Below, piece after piece: positions 11,081 to 29,100 of a DNA stretch of 64,000 nt (the first letter of the stretch is position 1; each line of letters starts with the position of its first letter). Made by a program: the position numbers and the translations under genes. The notes under the pieces were generated by a model. That model worked only from the letters and a program-made list of their open reading frames with translations. It had not been told where the DNA came from and did not search any database. The stretch comes from Hoplostethus atlanticus (taxonomy: Eukaryota > Chordata > Actinopteri > Trachichthyiformes > Trachichthyidae): the NCBI GenBank assembly GCA_034670405.1, contig JAXDDX010000041.1, positions 1,991,001-2,055,000 on the forward strand, read 5' to 3'.

Positions 11081-14000
11081 ACGACCGCAATGACCAAACA
11101 CATACCAAGAAAAAGATGAGCGACGCAGCACAAGATGTACAGATACATGAATGTTGTAGGAATGAGACAGTGGTCATGTTCCCATATGTCATTTTTAATA
11201 TGTCATTTTGGTAATGGTTCTATTCCTTCATGACCAATGATATGAGACCATGAGAGATACAGTATGTTTTGTAATGGAAAAAGTCCTTGTTTCTACTATT
11301 TTTCATGAAATATGTATTCTGGAAATACATGATTTTCCTTGGTGTTTTGGTATACCTTATGGCACAACGTTGCCCTGAGGCAACAGAATAGTTTGGGGAG
11401 CTGGGGGGTGCAAATAAAGAACAATATCATTGACATATTATCAGAGTTCCTAAATAAGCTAAGAAAACCCATCATTTGTGCAGTAGAGGGATACTCCACT
11501 GCCTCCTAAGTACTTGCATGTTATAAATATTATGACATTTTTCGGCAATAAAGAAGTATCTCCCATTACGACAAATCATTTGAGTATAAAGAGCATATTG
11601 GTTGGCAAACGATTTTGTAGCCATTCACATTTTATATAGCTTTACAGCGAGTATAGTACTTCTTTTGATTTAGTTCAGTACAAATTTAGGTTGGCCGTGA
11701 CCTTGAATGAAAAGGCTTGCACTAAACTGTAATAGCTTGTTCAACCAACAGCCCACAAACCATTCCCTCAAAATCAATGTTGCCTCGGCAATGGGAGAAA
11801 AAAAAAAAAAAAAAGTACATTACATCCAGTCATTCAGGACCACACACACACACTGTGATGTGCTCAGGCAGCGGAGGAGATGCATCTTCCCTGTCCACTC
11901 TCAGGTCCATTTAGATAATAGGCCTTGTTTGCCGTCTATACAAATAGTCAGGGTGCAGTCTGTATTCCCCAAACACTCGACGAGTTCACGCAGTAAAAAT
12001 GACAGGTAATAAAAGAGAGAGACCGACGCACCTTCACGCGATTCAAAACCATAGTGAGTAAATGAGAAGAACCTGGGAGCGCAATCGTAGTTCCAGGAAG
12101 GCGAACACAGTTCTCATTGAGATTTCAGTTTCAGAACAAACAATGTTCTCTAGTGCCAATAAATGCTATCAACTAAAGAACTCAAGTCTCTTTTCTGATA
12201 ATAATGGAAATGTTTTAAACCTTTCCAGACAAAAAAAAAAATCATGTTATCGTGGAAATGTTAAGGGTAGTCACTCATAATCGGCTCACCAGACAAAAAC
12301 GCTTCACTAATTTCCGATTAGAGACAAAAGAATTTCAATTTTTCAAGCGAGCTAAGAAAAGAAAGGCCAAAAGGTGTCACTGGGAGTCTGCTACCAAGGG
12401 GACCGCTTCAGAAGGGCCCCCAAGTCATTTATGCATTTTTAAAAGGGGGGTGAAGCAAAGACTCCTGCAATAAAATTTGGTAACTTAATCTCGAAGACGT
12501 ACTGAGGGAATGAGGTCGCCTTGAAATCTGATCTTCTGCTGAATGGCTGGCAGCCGGAGACCAAATATAGGCCCAGTGCTTCAGTCGTAATTGGGAGCTT
12601 TATTGATTTCCGGGCCTGTCGTCACGCCTGAGGTGACCTTTTGTTTGAGAATAATTGCTCTATTAGAGGGTTTATTCAGGCACCTGCTGGGTATCTCAGA
12701 CACCATTATCACCCAATAAGAATCCCAGGCAGTAAAGCAGTGACCCTGTTCTGATGTGTGGATGGACTGAGAGAGTCTGACTTTCTTCACCGCAGAGGCT
12801 TATCATCAAATGAGAACATGGCGCTGGCTCGGTACATTGTTGGGTTAACTTGTGCTGGGGAATCTTGATAAGGTCATAACATGTATTACTTTCATGGCAT
12901 TGCTTCATTTCAGATGAAGTGGCAAAATCATTCGCCATGCTGTTCAGCACAATATCTTCCCACGTTGTAAGTACATGAGAATCAATTGATTTTTTTGATT
13001 TCTTTTTAGCAAATGTACACGGAATAGGTCTTTTTTTTTTTTTTTTAGAAGATATCGTAGGTTTCTCAAGGTTTCAGCACAATCTTATCTATATCAAGAG
13101 CAAATGCCTGCTGCTCAACAGCTGTGATACAGGGCTGAAAATGAAAGCACATAAATGAAAAGGTTGTATCGGAGAAGCACACCTCTACCATCCCTGAAAT
13201 GTGTGGAGCTGCAAAGCAACCCTATTAAAATGTAATACGGGCTCTCGGTGAGTTCATCCCCGAGTGTGATCGGTGTGCATCTTATGGAATCTGAGAGTTC
13301 GACAGGTTTACCTAGGAAACTTTCTCAAGCTGTTGTGGAGGCTTTTAGCACTCTGACCCTGCGACCTCCAAAGAAGAGGTCTGAGAGACTTGTGAGGAAG
13401 TCAATAATTAAACATTAATCCTGAGAATGCTTCTCCCTCTTCGCCCCTACCTATTTATTCTTTATTCTCTCCGTTCATCTGCCTGGCCACATCTACACCG
13501 TGAAATTCACATCCAAAAAATAACGTGGAAAATGCGTCAACGGTTGCATATTGCATTGCCCCTTTAAGTTCCAGACAGTTTTGTGAAACTATGCTCTTAA
13601 ATGAATCAGAGTGTTCTTGGAAGACCCCAATAAACTTTGGACCAAAACAAAGAATCAAGATGAAGAGTATAATAAGAGCGACCCTCGTTCAAATACAGTT
13701 TGTTTTATTTAATGAGGTGTAACTTCAAATGTAACTGCTTTTGCATTACTTTATTCAAGACTTTATGACATTTCAGCTTCAGTTTTTCAGTTTGCATGAG
13801 GAGACTTGGATGAGCCCTTCAATGTGCCTGACATCCTTTCAATCACCTTCACTTGCCTATTAACGGTTAGGCCAATGAAAATGGAAGTTCTCCGAAAGAA
13901 AAAAAAAAAAAATAGTACTGAACTGAAGGGCCCATCCATGCATGAACAAGCAGATGTGGAATTGGTTGCCTGAAAATTTAATGGAATCAAAAGATAAAGC

Positions 14001-17000
14001 CCTTGACTTTCAGGGGGCATGGATGGAAAAGGTGACCTTAGTTAGATGGTGTGGTGAAAAGCCAGTGCTCATCGTTCATCTCATCATTTTCACGCACTGC
14101 CTTTAAAAAAACAGAAAAATACAACATTCCTCATTGTAGAGAAGAAGCAGATATCAACTTCGATGAATAGGAGGGTCTAGACGTCGCGCTTTCCGTGAGT
14201 TTGTGTTGCGATAGCAGTGGCATGCTGCATGTTCCCCCCCGGCACCAAAACGGAACGATATCATTAAGCCTTGGCAATAAACAGCTATGACTCACACTGT
14301 CATGCTGTCATGCTGTCATGCCATCACTCTCTCTCATTCTCTCCCTCTTTTGAGTACAGCTACAAAAGCATTTTTTTTACACCAACTCATACAGACCTGT
14401 TCACACTCAAGCACATTCACTCACGCCGCAACAGCACCATGGACTCGTGATTCATGTTCAAAAGCTCTCCTGAGAATCCTCAGCAGGGTCCCCCCTCTTG
14501 GAACAGGTAATTGTGAACACATGGTTTAAGTTGCAGCTCAATAGCCGTAATGCACTAATGCGCTTTCAGGCGTTCTCGTGCCACAAAGCAGGCTTCCGTA
14601 TGCACTTCCTCAATGTCGCACAATAGATGTTCAACATGTTTTCTTGTCCTCTATTGACAAAAATCACATCTGCGACGTTCCCTCTTGCAAGAGCACGTCC
14701 CTTCATCCCAATCTGCCCATAATTGCACAGCATGCTGCGCTAGAGGTCTGTTTTGTACCATTTGAATGGGGGTGATGAGTTCAAGATCAGACATCAAAAC
14801 ACGATGTCGTCTAAACACTTACACGAAGCCTTTACACGAACAATAAAAGATCAGGAAAGCGTTTGGCAGCTTGCCAAGGATTTGAACACAAAGATTTGGC
14901 GCAGTAGTCAGCGCCAACACAACAAACGCTCCCACGCACTTAAGGATAAGGAATAGCACAATAGCAATACGGAACTTAATCCCCAAATCAGGATTAAGTT
15001 TTGACATGTCTTGAGCAGATCTGTAAGGTTGGGGGGGATCAACAGGACAATAGCACCAAAATATCCCCCCTAGGACACCATATTGATATGAGTCCAACTT
15101 TCAACATTTGTACTTATATTTCACTGTTATACATGAAACAAAAATGATGTTGAAATGGAGTTAAAATGTCAAACGTCTTGGAAAGAGTGCCCTAAAGTCT
15201 GAAAGGTCAGTACCCCGAGGTATTATAACTACCAATTAGTAAATTTGAAATCGTATTGGCCTTAAGCTGACTCAAGATCCAAAGACAAATGTCAAGGATG
15301 AATGATAAGAGCTCAATGAATGGATTTCCAAGCTTCCCTCAGACCCAATGCTTCCCTAGGAGTGTAGTTTTTGCCTTTACTTAAAAAAGGCAAATCGCAA
15401 ATGACTATTATGAGCGAGGGAGAACCTGTATTTCACCGATTTAAGCCGGGGTAGACCCTATCATTCAGCGGTAAGTGACAGTGCCCCGAGGACCACTGAA
15501 ATAAGATTATAAACCAGAGTGAATTTAGCACAATAGCAGTGGGCCTGGGACTGGCTGGACTTGGGAATGTCAAAAAAAAATGATAAAGAAAAGGAATTCA
15601 GTCAGGATTTATGCCGCTCAGTATCAAGAAAGAGACTCTCCTCTCTTGAATGTAAAAAGCTTATTTTATTTAGAAGGATTCCCTCTCAAATAGTATATAG
15701 ACAAAACAAGTACAACACAAATTCTGTCTATTTGTAATCTACTTGTATACACAGCGTATTGCATTAAGGGTGAAGAAGTGTAGCACACTTAGAAGAGAAA
15801 ACACTTTGTTTGAAGGACTGACTTCCTGTAGTAATTAGCACCCCGTGTGCGATGCCAATTCCGGCGAAGCGCCGATGTACCACATTTTCATATCAGCAGA
15901 ACAATTGCCAAATCAAAAAGCCCCCAATCAGGCTTCCTGTGGTGTTTGATGTTCAAACAAAGTCGGATGCTCATTTGCTGGAATGTGGTGAAATTAGGGG
16001 TACATGCTCATTTGCCGGTATGAGAAGCATGTGAGCTGAGCGTTTGATTCAATTTCCACTGCTAGTTAACAAAGGAAACGCACAAACAAGGCAATACAAT
16101 TAATAACCAATATTATTTTTCCCCCTCTCACTTTGTCTGTTTCAATCTGTCCATGTGTGCGGGAGCGTGCACGTGTATCTACAAAGCCATACACACACAC
16201 TGAGCAACAGCATCTCCATAGAAACTAGGTTGCTGCTGGGCGTTTGGAGTATTCCCAGCAAACGTCACGATGAAAGTCAGTATTTCAGGCATGGCCACTA
16301 AACACCACAGAGGAGACATGTAATGGCTGCCAATATTGTGACTGAGGAAAAAATCAGCGGGGGGGTTAACATCGTCTCCTGTGACCGATCCCTGACAGCT
16401 GAGACTTGTTTTTTTATGTAGCTGGAAGGATAAGGAGTAGGATGCGGGCCAGCAGATAGACCTTCCAGGATGGAGCTGACAACATGACCGTTGTGACAGA
16501 TGACAGGAAAGCACGATTCTCAAGTGGAGAATAATGATGTCGCGGGCCTGCCTAGTTTCACGCTCCCATCACCATAATACGATGAGAGCTGTCTCATTGA
16601 AATCCTTGAGTTGGTCAATTTGGAACACCATCAGTATTTCCTGGCGGGGAGAGTTATTGCAGCCATAACAATAACACCGAGTGATAAATGTCAGCAAGTA
16701 CACTGGTTGGAAGACTGGGCCAGGCTTTGAAAGGCATGCTCATTTCTCTACCTCTGTGCCAGGCTAAGTAGCCAGATACCCTGAGTCAGGCACAGCCTTT
16801 AACCCCCTGCAGGCTACAGACTGGCTCCACGCGCTGCCTGATAGGCCAACTCAAATAAGGAAGTGGGAAGAAAAATTGTTTTCCATTTGCATCTGTGTCT
16901 GACGGCGCCACAAAATGTTATCTACTTTCGCAACATCACAACTACAGCAAGATTGATCAGACATTAAAGGACCGGAGCTACACGCTGGCTTAAATAAGAC

Positions 17001-17455
17001 AAAGCTAATGACACTCCGAGCTCACCTCAGCCGGCTGTATCAGTTTGGGCTGTCACACTTCCGCGACACTGGCACAAACAACCCCTGGCAGCATGTCCAA
17101 TGAAGCTGGAGCACCAGATTCTTCGTAATTCGCGTCTGGGTATACAGGCAATTACCTGCTTATCGTTCCTGACTAGCACTCGCTCTTCTGAAGGTTTGTC
17201 ACCGTCGAGGAGGTGGCACGGAGGCGACAGCAGGACCCGAGGGGGGCCGATGGTGAACCTGGCAATGCTCAACGTTTCAATTAAAGACTCGGTGGAACAT
17301 GGCGGCTCTGATCGCCTTCCTGCTCCACAGCCCTGGGCCCCTAATTACAGCGGGTCGATAAGGCCAGAAAACACAGCCCGACTGGACCGAGGGGAGCTGC
17401 AGATAAACAGGCGCAAACTCAGACAAAAAGACAAAGACATATTAACTTACATGCT

Positions 17456-17456
<1 letters not shown>
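11081..17456. other. dpp6 intron, no recognised gene
   Basis: Contains homopolymer A or T runs near 11797, 12229, 13031 and 13899, and short CA stretches near 11841 and 16191. The stretch at 12590-12960 is a possible conserved non-coding element. The longest frames (11707-12009, 16179-16523, 17100-17516) show no domain or splice structure. Confidence 0.45.

Positions 17457-17493
<37 letters not shown>
17457..17493. repeat. (CA)n microsatellite
   Basis: About 37 bp of perfect CA dinucleotide. Confidence 0.97.
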
Positions 17494-17496
<3 letters not shown>

Positions 17497-17639
17497 CCGA
17501 CAGTCATCAAGCCTGAACGGTGGTTAGTTCGTTAAGACTGCAGAGTTGTTCAGTAATGGCTGCAAATACAAAATATACCCGTGACCATAGAAACAGGAAA
17601 TGTCTGGTTCAAAAACATGATGTAGTTTATCTACAATAA

Positions 17640-17962
17640 TTCTATTCTGTCTTTAATTAAAGTATTTTTTCATATTTTACTAAATCACCTTATTATCAGG
17701 TATTTCACCTGCGCAGAATCTTTTTTTTTTAATGTTGTATTTTTAGTTCATTTTGGGACTTTTATTGTATTTTATTTGTATATGTATTTATTTTATATAC
17801 AATATAATACAGTATTATTTTTCTTTTATTTTTTCTTTTTCTTTTATTTTATCACTTATTTGTCTTATTTTACTTACTATGTAAAGTTGAGTTTCATTAC
17901 TGGTAATGATGTTTGCATTGTTATCAAGTATATGACAATAAACTTGAAACTTGAAATGTGTA
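17640..17962 (+). mobile_element. AT-rich LINE-like 3' tail
   Basis: An AT-rich stretch ends in TATGACAATAAACTTGAAAC and a second CTTGAAA, the 3' terminal pattern of several fish non-LTR elements (ATGACAATAAACTTGAA repeats). No coding part remains. The call rests on the terminus alone. Confidence 0.5.
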
Positions 17963-18352
17963 TAGCTTTGGGCTCTCAAGGTTGACGTGGAGAAAAGGTG
18001 AATGGTGCTTAATAGGATCTATAAGAACATCTGTGCTGCCTCCCACAGCCAAGAGACACAATTAGAACACAACAGAGGAAGAAAAAAACTGATTTTTTTT
18101 TTTACACACCTGACAGAAAAATGCTAACCTTTTCCTAAATGAGGCAGTTTTACACAAGGTTTGACAACTCCTCTCGAAACGCTTCGCTGTGGGATAATAA
18201 CGCCCTCACCAAGACGCACACAAACACACACAAACCTGCTGTCTATGCTGTCAACCATTAGTGAGATGGAGGATTGTCATGACATTTAGCCTGACCACTG
18301 AAAAAACAAGAGAGTGAGCAATTGAATACCTATTGCTGTAGTAACCTGCCCC

Positions 18353-18386
<34 letters not shown>

Positions 18387-19039
18387 AAGTTATAAGCCAT
18401 TTGAGCAAGGAGCATTTAAAATCATGACAACAATCATGATGAATCGCTGTGGTGGCCGCCTTCCAATCTCTCCTCTAATCTCCACTTCAGACCCCAACAT
18501 CACGGCTCAATTGTTCATAATTGCCCTTAAGATGAACTATGGCACAAACATTAGGGGCGTTCAATTCTCCTCGAAATCCATCTTTCATTCCCTCTTATCA
18601 GCCAAGGGCACTCAGCAAACACGAGGGGGGAAGGCCTATTATCTATTTGCATTCCAAAAAGTGAATCATCTCGTCACTCTTTGCTTTTTCGAACCCATTT
18701 TTGGCCACGCCGCTTATCTCTCTCCCCATTAAGAAGTGGCTGTGCTGGAAAAGGTACAACACAGAGTGAAAAAAAAAAAGAAGCAAAAAAAGCTTAAGCA
18801 ACAGACGATAAATCCAGACTACCTAACACCACGCTATAGCCTCTGATTCACCACGGGAGAAACCTACGAGAGGGTGAGGAAGGAATTGCAACGGGTATAT
18901 AATGTTTAAGCTATTGTATTGCTCCATGTGATTTCTACACTACAGAAAATATATTCTACGACATGAATCTCATTGGGAAACAAAATAGCAACAATCTAAA
19001 GTCATCTAAGAAACTATCTCGGTTTCATTTTTTCACTGA
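17963..19039. repeat. dpp6 intron with a (CA)n microsatellite at 18356-18386
   Basis: The CA tract follows a short C run (18351-18355). The rest is unremarkable, with an A-rich patch near 18769-18790. The open frame that starts before the CA tract (18322-18732) is without recognisable features. Confidence 0.85.
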
Positions 19040-19150
19040 CAGTCTTTTTTACAATGAGGGCTTTAGTGCTTTGACAGGACACACGGCTATCGATGGGCAC
19101 ATACTAGTTACGGGACTGTCCCTGTAACCACTAGGCCACCCTGCTGGCCG
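19040..19150 (-). mobile_element. tRNA-derived SINE remnant (copy 3)
   Basis: Read on the minus strand it starts GCAGGGTGGCCTAGTGGTTA, a good A-box of tRNA-Leu/Ser type. It continues with the GACAGTCCCGTAACTAG segment and the CGATAGCC...GTCCTGTCAAAG body shared with the copies at 1676 and 1944. The tail is lost. Confidence 0.72.
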
Positions 19151-20330
19151 CTGGTAAGGTCTACAAACTTTGGTCACCTACACAATCGATGCCTTATCTT
19201 ATTACAGGTCGGGTCAATATAGGGATGAATCTGTTGATGTACGGCGGCAATGTCTGGATTACCAACCAGATACGGACGCAGATGCAGATATTCACAAAAG
19301 CCAGAGGAACCCAGTGTGCTGAAAACTCTGCCACTGCAGTAAATGCTGTGTAATGCATTTGTGCAATTCTGCAAGTTCATGCAAAAGCAAAATAGCACGT
19401 GCTGCAACAGTGGCGGAAACTTGCAGACGAAAGTCTCGACACCCCGGGGTGTTGCGTGTGTGTGTGCGTGCACGTAAAGTTGCTACTTTAATTAACGTGT
19501 TCGCGCAGTCATCACTTGAGCTCTTCATCAGCAGGGCACTGAGGCAGCAACCTGTAGCACCAGGGTCTGGCTGGGAATAACATTCCTAATGTTCAATCAG
19601 GGAAAAACAAATCCTCCCTGATTAAAAGTGTTTACGTACATTAAAAACAAGTTGTTTTTTTTAGTGCTAAACAATAATGTGAAACCAAACGCCCACAATT
19701 CTATGTATTCTATCACTGTCTTCAAGGCCTGACCCAATTTTTTTCTTGTCGATTTTTGTCGAGACTTTTAAGTGAGCATCTCCACATTTGATCCTTTAAT
19801 CTGTCAGACAGGACGCGCAGGACAAGAGCACTTCAAATACAGAGTACCTAATGTAAAACATCCTTTACGTCATATATATTTGAGAAGAGCACTTACTCAG
19901 GAACTAGATGTTCAAGCAAAAGAATATGAGTCTGCGTACAACATGGAGGTCACCAAGGGGGCACTTTATATCATAAAAGAAAAACACTCCACATTTTCAC
20001 AAAAACAGCCCACAACAGAGAACATGAATTTTAACACAGTTGTATTTGGGAATGCAGCAATCACCAAGTTGGCAATAACTATCTTCGGTGGTGCATTTGT
20101 GGTAGGAAGTAATAAACTCAGGAAGGGGGAGGATAGATTACCGAAGGTATAATCTATTACAACAATCTCAAATCTCACAACTAAATAGCACAAATGAAAC
20201 CATAAAACAAATGTGGTCCCACCTAACAAGTAGCTAGAGCAACTACAGCAGCAACAGCAGTGTGTATAGAAACCCAATCCTGCAAGCCTAGCTATACGCT
20301 AAGCCTTGCCTAGGAGATTCATTTCCTACT
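19151..20330. other. dpp6 intron, possibly the 3' part of the neighbouring LINE
   Basis: Two overlapping frames (19772-20152 plus, 19966-20277 minus) are open. I recognise neither protein. The stretch immediately left of 20331 may be the 3' untranslated part of the antisense LINE. Confidence 0.35.
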
Positions 20331-20530
20331 CTGGACGCCAGTTGGTATCCATTCTCTTCAGAAACACCCACGGGCGACTCTGCTCTGCTGCTTCTGAAAC
20401 TGCTTTGATGGTCTGATCTAAGGTTTTGTCTTGCGAATCCCCAGGTCCTTCAGTAGTCTGGTCGTAGGAGAGGCTACAAATTCAACTTCCACTGGGCAGT
20501 CCTCCCATTCCAGCCTCAGTGCTCAGCCTT
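20331..20530 (-). pseudogene. LINE ORF2 C-terminal remnant, frameshifted
   Basis: On the minus strand the sequence encodes CPVEVEFVASPTTRLLKDLG, then after one frameshift DQTIKAVSEAAEQS...FLKRMDTNW. This matches the conserved C-terminus of many teleost non-LTR polyproteins (CPVEVGCRGF...RLLKDLG, then an Ala/Glu-rich helix and W.KR). The frameshift is near 20420. Upstream ORF2 sequence beyond 20530 is not recognisable. Confidence 0.68.
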
Positions 20531-23153
20531 TGCTACTAGGTCTATATATAAATATGTAGGGGAGTATCTAACTGTCTTCCTTTTGTACGGCTCACCGACT
20601 AAAGCTTCCCAAGTTCGCGCAACACACTATCAAAGTGCTCTCAAAGTAGTAAGAGGCTCATCGTTGGACCAGATGGTAGAGTGGTCTTCCCTATAAAGCC
20701 TCTGGGTGCTCCAATACAGCTTAAAGCTTCCACGAGGCAACTTTGCACGTTGGCTGGCGATAGGAAAATTTCAACTTCAACACCCCAGTGACGTCGTCAG
20801 CAAACACACAGCGCGCTCATGTGGATCAACCCCACCAGCGTGTGATTGCTTGATCCCAAAAAGGGACTACACCAACATTGGTGAGTCCAGCTTGCCGACC
20901 AGGAGTGAATTTGGGCAAAGAGGGCAAATCTGCAGGGTCTCAATTAGTGGGGATGGGATGCTCTTCTGTAGCCTCACTTGATGTGATTAGACTGATAAGT
21001 CTATTTTTTTTTTTTTTTTTTTTTAAAACATTGCCTAGTGTAACTTTAATTAGTCTGTGCTTCATCTTCCTCTCAAGTGTCTTCCCTCTGTCAGCCCCTA
21101 CCAAGACCTGACCTATCACGCATTCGGCGCCCCCACCCTGTTGCAATAATGAGGGTTAGTAGTGTGACTCTCTCTCTGGGGGCTGCTGCTAGGTGATTAC
21201 TGGAGAGCCGCTTGTTGTTGCTATCTCTGGTGAGCTGCCCTCTATCTCTGTCCTCTGTCCCTGGACCATAAGCCCTGCTAGCAGACCATCAATCAGGAGG
21301 CAGCAACAGGACCTCACATAATCACAGTGTGTGTGTGTATATGTTTGTGTGTGTGTGTGTGTGTGTGTTGAGTATATAGGCAGTGTGTGTGCATGAGTGC
21401 ATGCATGCGTGCCTACACCATACACTTAGAAACCTACTATGTATGCTTGAAGCAATTTCTCACATTGGTGGAGCATCACATCTCAGGAATAATCCACTGA
21501 CAGTGTAATCCTGGTATTCCACCACCACCGACAACCACTTTCACTTTCATTTTTCTAACTCTCTTAATCAGTAATGACAAATGAAATGTTTGGCAAAGTG
21601 TTTACAGGTGTCAAGTATGAGCTTTTGGACTAAATTCTTATTGCGAGTACATTCACATGCACACTAATAATCCATTTTAGCCCGATTAAGGCAATACTCT
21701 GTGTAAGGTCATAAACAGGATAAACAATAAGCAACCTGGTTAACATACCTAGATTTCTGCTCAGTCTTTTGATTTATTGGAGCATGCAGAAATATAAAAA
21801 TGAAAATATTGCTAAAGCTGATTACTACCAGGAATCTGAGTATCGGTGGGCATGAAAACGTACTCAAACCTTAAATAGTTTTACTTGGAAGTGCATCGTG
21901 TATGGAGCATATGTTGACGTTTCTGCCTCGCTAGCCCCTGTACTGTATGTGTGAAATATGTAGACTCTTGGCAGACGTCCCCTGCCGCTAAATAACAGCA
22001 GGAGAAGATTGTCTGCTTGGCGGGATAAAGCCAAGTGTCCCTCTCACCTTTTCTGTCATTTTTTTTTTCGACAGGTGCAGCACACAGGAGGAGCCCGACA
22101 GTGACAGATGCCTGTCTAAAGTTACAGCATGCCTTGATAGACCCCGCTTCACTGGGGGAATCCAGCACTGTGACTCCTACATACGACAAAGGACGCTATT
22201 CTTACGTGACTATATGCAACCAGGTTTACACAAAACTGAAAAGGTGACAGTCCATGTATAATTGTATTCCTTGTGGTCTAAGTTTACTGAATCTCTGGGA
22301 AAGGAGGTAAAATGAGGACGTATGCCAGTTTGGCGACAACTGAGTAGAAGATGTGTTCTCAATTTAAAAGATCATGAAACACTAACATACGAAACCAAAC
22401 TCCATTGCATCCTCGGTGATTTATTTTCTATCTCTGTAGAGGTTGGTGAAAAGATGCTCTATCGTTACTGACTGAGAATAAGTGATGGAGGTCACAAAGA
22501 AAATGTCACCGGAGCAGAGAAACCTTGCACCACACTAAAATGCAACAGTGTAGTCAGTCTTATGACAGGAGAGACAGAGTTTAACTGCTGGCTTTTATGA
22601 ATAGGTCAGAAGTTATTATGGGCTTTTCTTAGCTTTTCCATACATTGGGGGGGGGGGGGGGGGTGATATGGGCTATGATACATAAATCCGATTGCAGCAC
22701 ATGTAAAAAAAAAAAAAAAATCAACTGACATTGCTGGCTTTTGTGTCCTACAGCAAGGTGAAGCGCACGGTCAGTGTTATGGAAAAGAAAACACACACAC
22801 ACACAAATTGCTCATAATCTCCCGTGAGAAAAGAAGTCACTGAATAATAAACACTGAATGATAATAATAACAACAACGATGATTAACCGAGCCGGAGGCG
22901 GCGGGGTCGTGATGAGCTGACGGTACAGCCCGGCCATCAGCTTGAATTACAGAGCAAAGTGACTCCGACAGAAGCTGCACACGTTTATTACAAATGGGGC
23001 AATTAAGAAAAAAAAAAACCTCAAAAACGCCCAAATGCAAGTGAGCCACGCACAGATGCAATATTAGCAAACGGAACCGGGACGCACCGGGCACATGTTA
23101 ATGCTGATGTCAATATGCGTGGAAAGTGGAGTGAGAGAAAAGCGCATCGGTAC
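20531..23153. other. dpp6 intron left of the S exon
   Basis: Contains a T21 run at 21004-21024, an interrupted GT tract at 21328-21369, a G17 run at 22647-22663, an A-run near 22706 and short CA at 22791-22805. The segment 21640-21750 (CACTAATAATCC...CCCGATTAAGG...GTCATAAACAGG) resembles fish MITEs but lacks clear termini. No splice acceptor or exon was identified. Confidence 0.45.
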
Positions 23154-23210
23154 CTGCTCCTGCTGCTGAGCCGTTTTCGACGGTGGATTGGTTTCCTTCG
23201 CCGTGGTCAT
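23154..23210 (-). CDS. dpp6: dpp6 alternative first coding exon of the short (S) isoform
   Basis: A 57-nt minus-strand exon encoding MTTAKETNPPSKTAQQQEQ. It matches the N-terminus of the mammalian DPP6-S isoform at both ends (MTTAKE and QQQEQ, from memory) and diverges in the middle. The ATG has A at -3 and an in-frame TAG 9 nt upstream, so the frame cannot extend 5'. The last codon CAG is followed by the donor GTACCG (plus 23148-23153), phase 0 like the L exon, so both can splice to the same next exon. It lies 37.2 kb downstream of the L exon in transcription order. That two DPP6-specific N-termini lie on one strand in the right order is what makes the locus call firm. The exon is far below usual ORF-length cutoffs. 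Confidence 0.93.
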
Positions 23211-24935
<1,725 letters not shown>

Positions 24936-25565
24936 GCATTCTGCTGCACCAGCTGAACATGCATTGAGTTTACGGGACGTTTTCACCTTCCGTGGTCAAT
25001 AATGTGTATACCAAAATCAATTTCTCCTGCTCCAATTAACGGTAGCTGAGGAAAATATTGGCTACATTACGCAATAGTGAGAGAAAAAGAGGATAAACCG
25101 TCATCTATGATACTATCTAGTACAAAGCATTAGGAGTAATTTGCAGGTTGTCTCCCATACCCACTACACCTATGTATACAACTAGAAGTATCTAACCCAG
25201 GCAACAATAGCAACATCAAGTAATTTCAACAGGGTAAAAGCTATGTAGTTAGACCTAATGCAGTTCCTTCTGTCACTAATAGGGTGCAAAGACGCTATTT
25301 ATTATATTGTTAGTTAGCTAACATTGTTAACATTGATCTCATTTCATGTTGCCAATGTAGTTTCTCAAATTGATGCACCATCCAAGTGGCTGTTTTATGG
25401 AGGACTTTACACCTAGTAGGGGCTAGGTGTTTTAAGGTTTGGTGTTTTAGTTGACTATAGTGGAACTATTTCAGTTTTAGTAATGCCTAAACTCTGACTT
25501 AGCGAGAATTGTTCAAACTAGCCTACATTTGAACTTAAGTTTAACTGGTGCAACAGGCTGTTGGG
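24936..25565 (-). mobile_element. MITE-like dispersed repeat, copy A
   Basis: The left end CTGCTGCACCAGCTGAAC (24941-24958) pairs with the inverse of the right end; read on the minus strand that end is CTGTTGCACCAGTTAAAC, 15 of 18 matching. The interior matches copy B (32475-33456) in opposite orientation. Shared blocks include CCCTACTAGGTGTA, CACCCTATTAGTGA with ACTGCATTAGG, and GGTTTATCCTCTTTTT. It has no coding content. The superfamily is undetermined. Confidence 0.78.
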
Positions 25566-28864
<3,299 letters not shown>

Positions 28865-28935
28865 AATGGTAAATGGTAGCATTTATATAGCGCTTTTATC
28901 CGAAGCGCTTTACAATATTTTGCCTCTCATTCACC

Positions 28936-28987
<52 letters not shown>

Positions 28988-29100
28988 GATGGCAGTGAGC
29001 TACCAAGGTGCTGGCCTGACCATCGGGAGCAATTTGGGGTTCAGTGTCTTGCCCAAGTACCTCGGATACTCTCTGGAAAAGGTGACAAGTGGCTGACTCA
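28865..29100 (+). repeat. Teleost dispersed repeat with internal (CA)n
   Basis: It begins AATGGTAAATGGTAGCATTT, then ATATAGCGCTTTTATCC and GAAGCGCTTTACAATATTTT, followed by TCATTCACCCATTCACACAC. The CA tract (28939-28986) sits inside the repeat. The end has CAATTTGGGGTTCAGTGTCT and TGCCCAAG. This ordered set is a widespread fish interspersed repeat. Its class is uncertain. Confidence 0.82.

Noticed and set aside
19772..20152. 126-codon plus frame
   Set aside because: No recognisable family; it lies beside an antisense LINE remnant and opens without exon-like borders.
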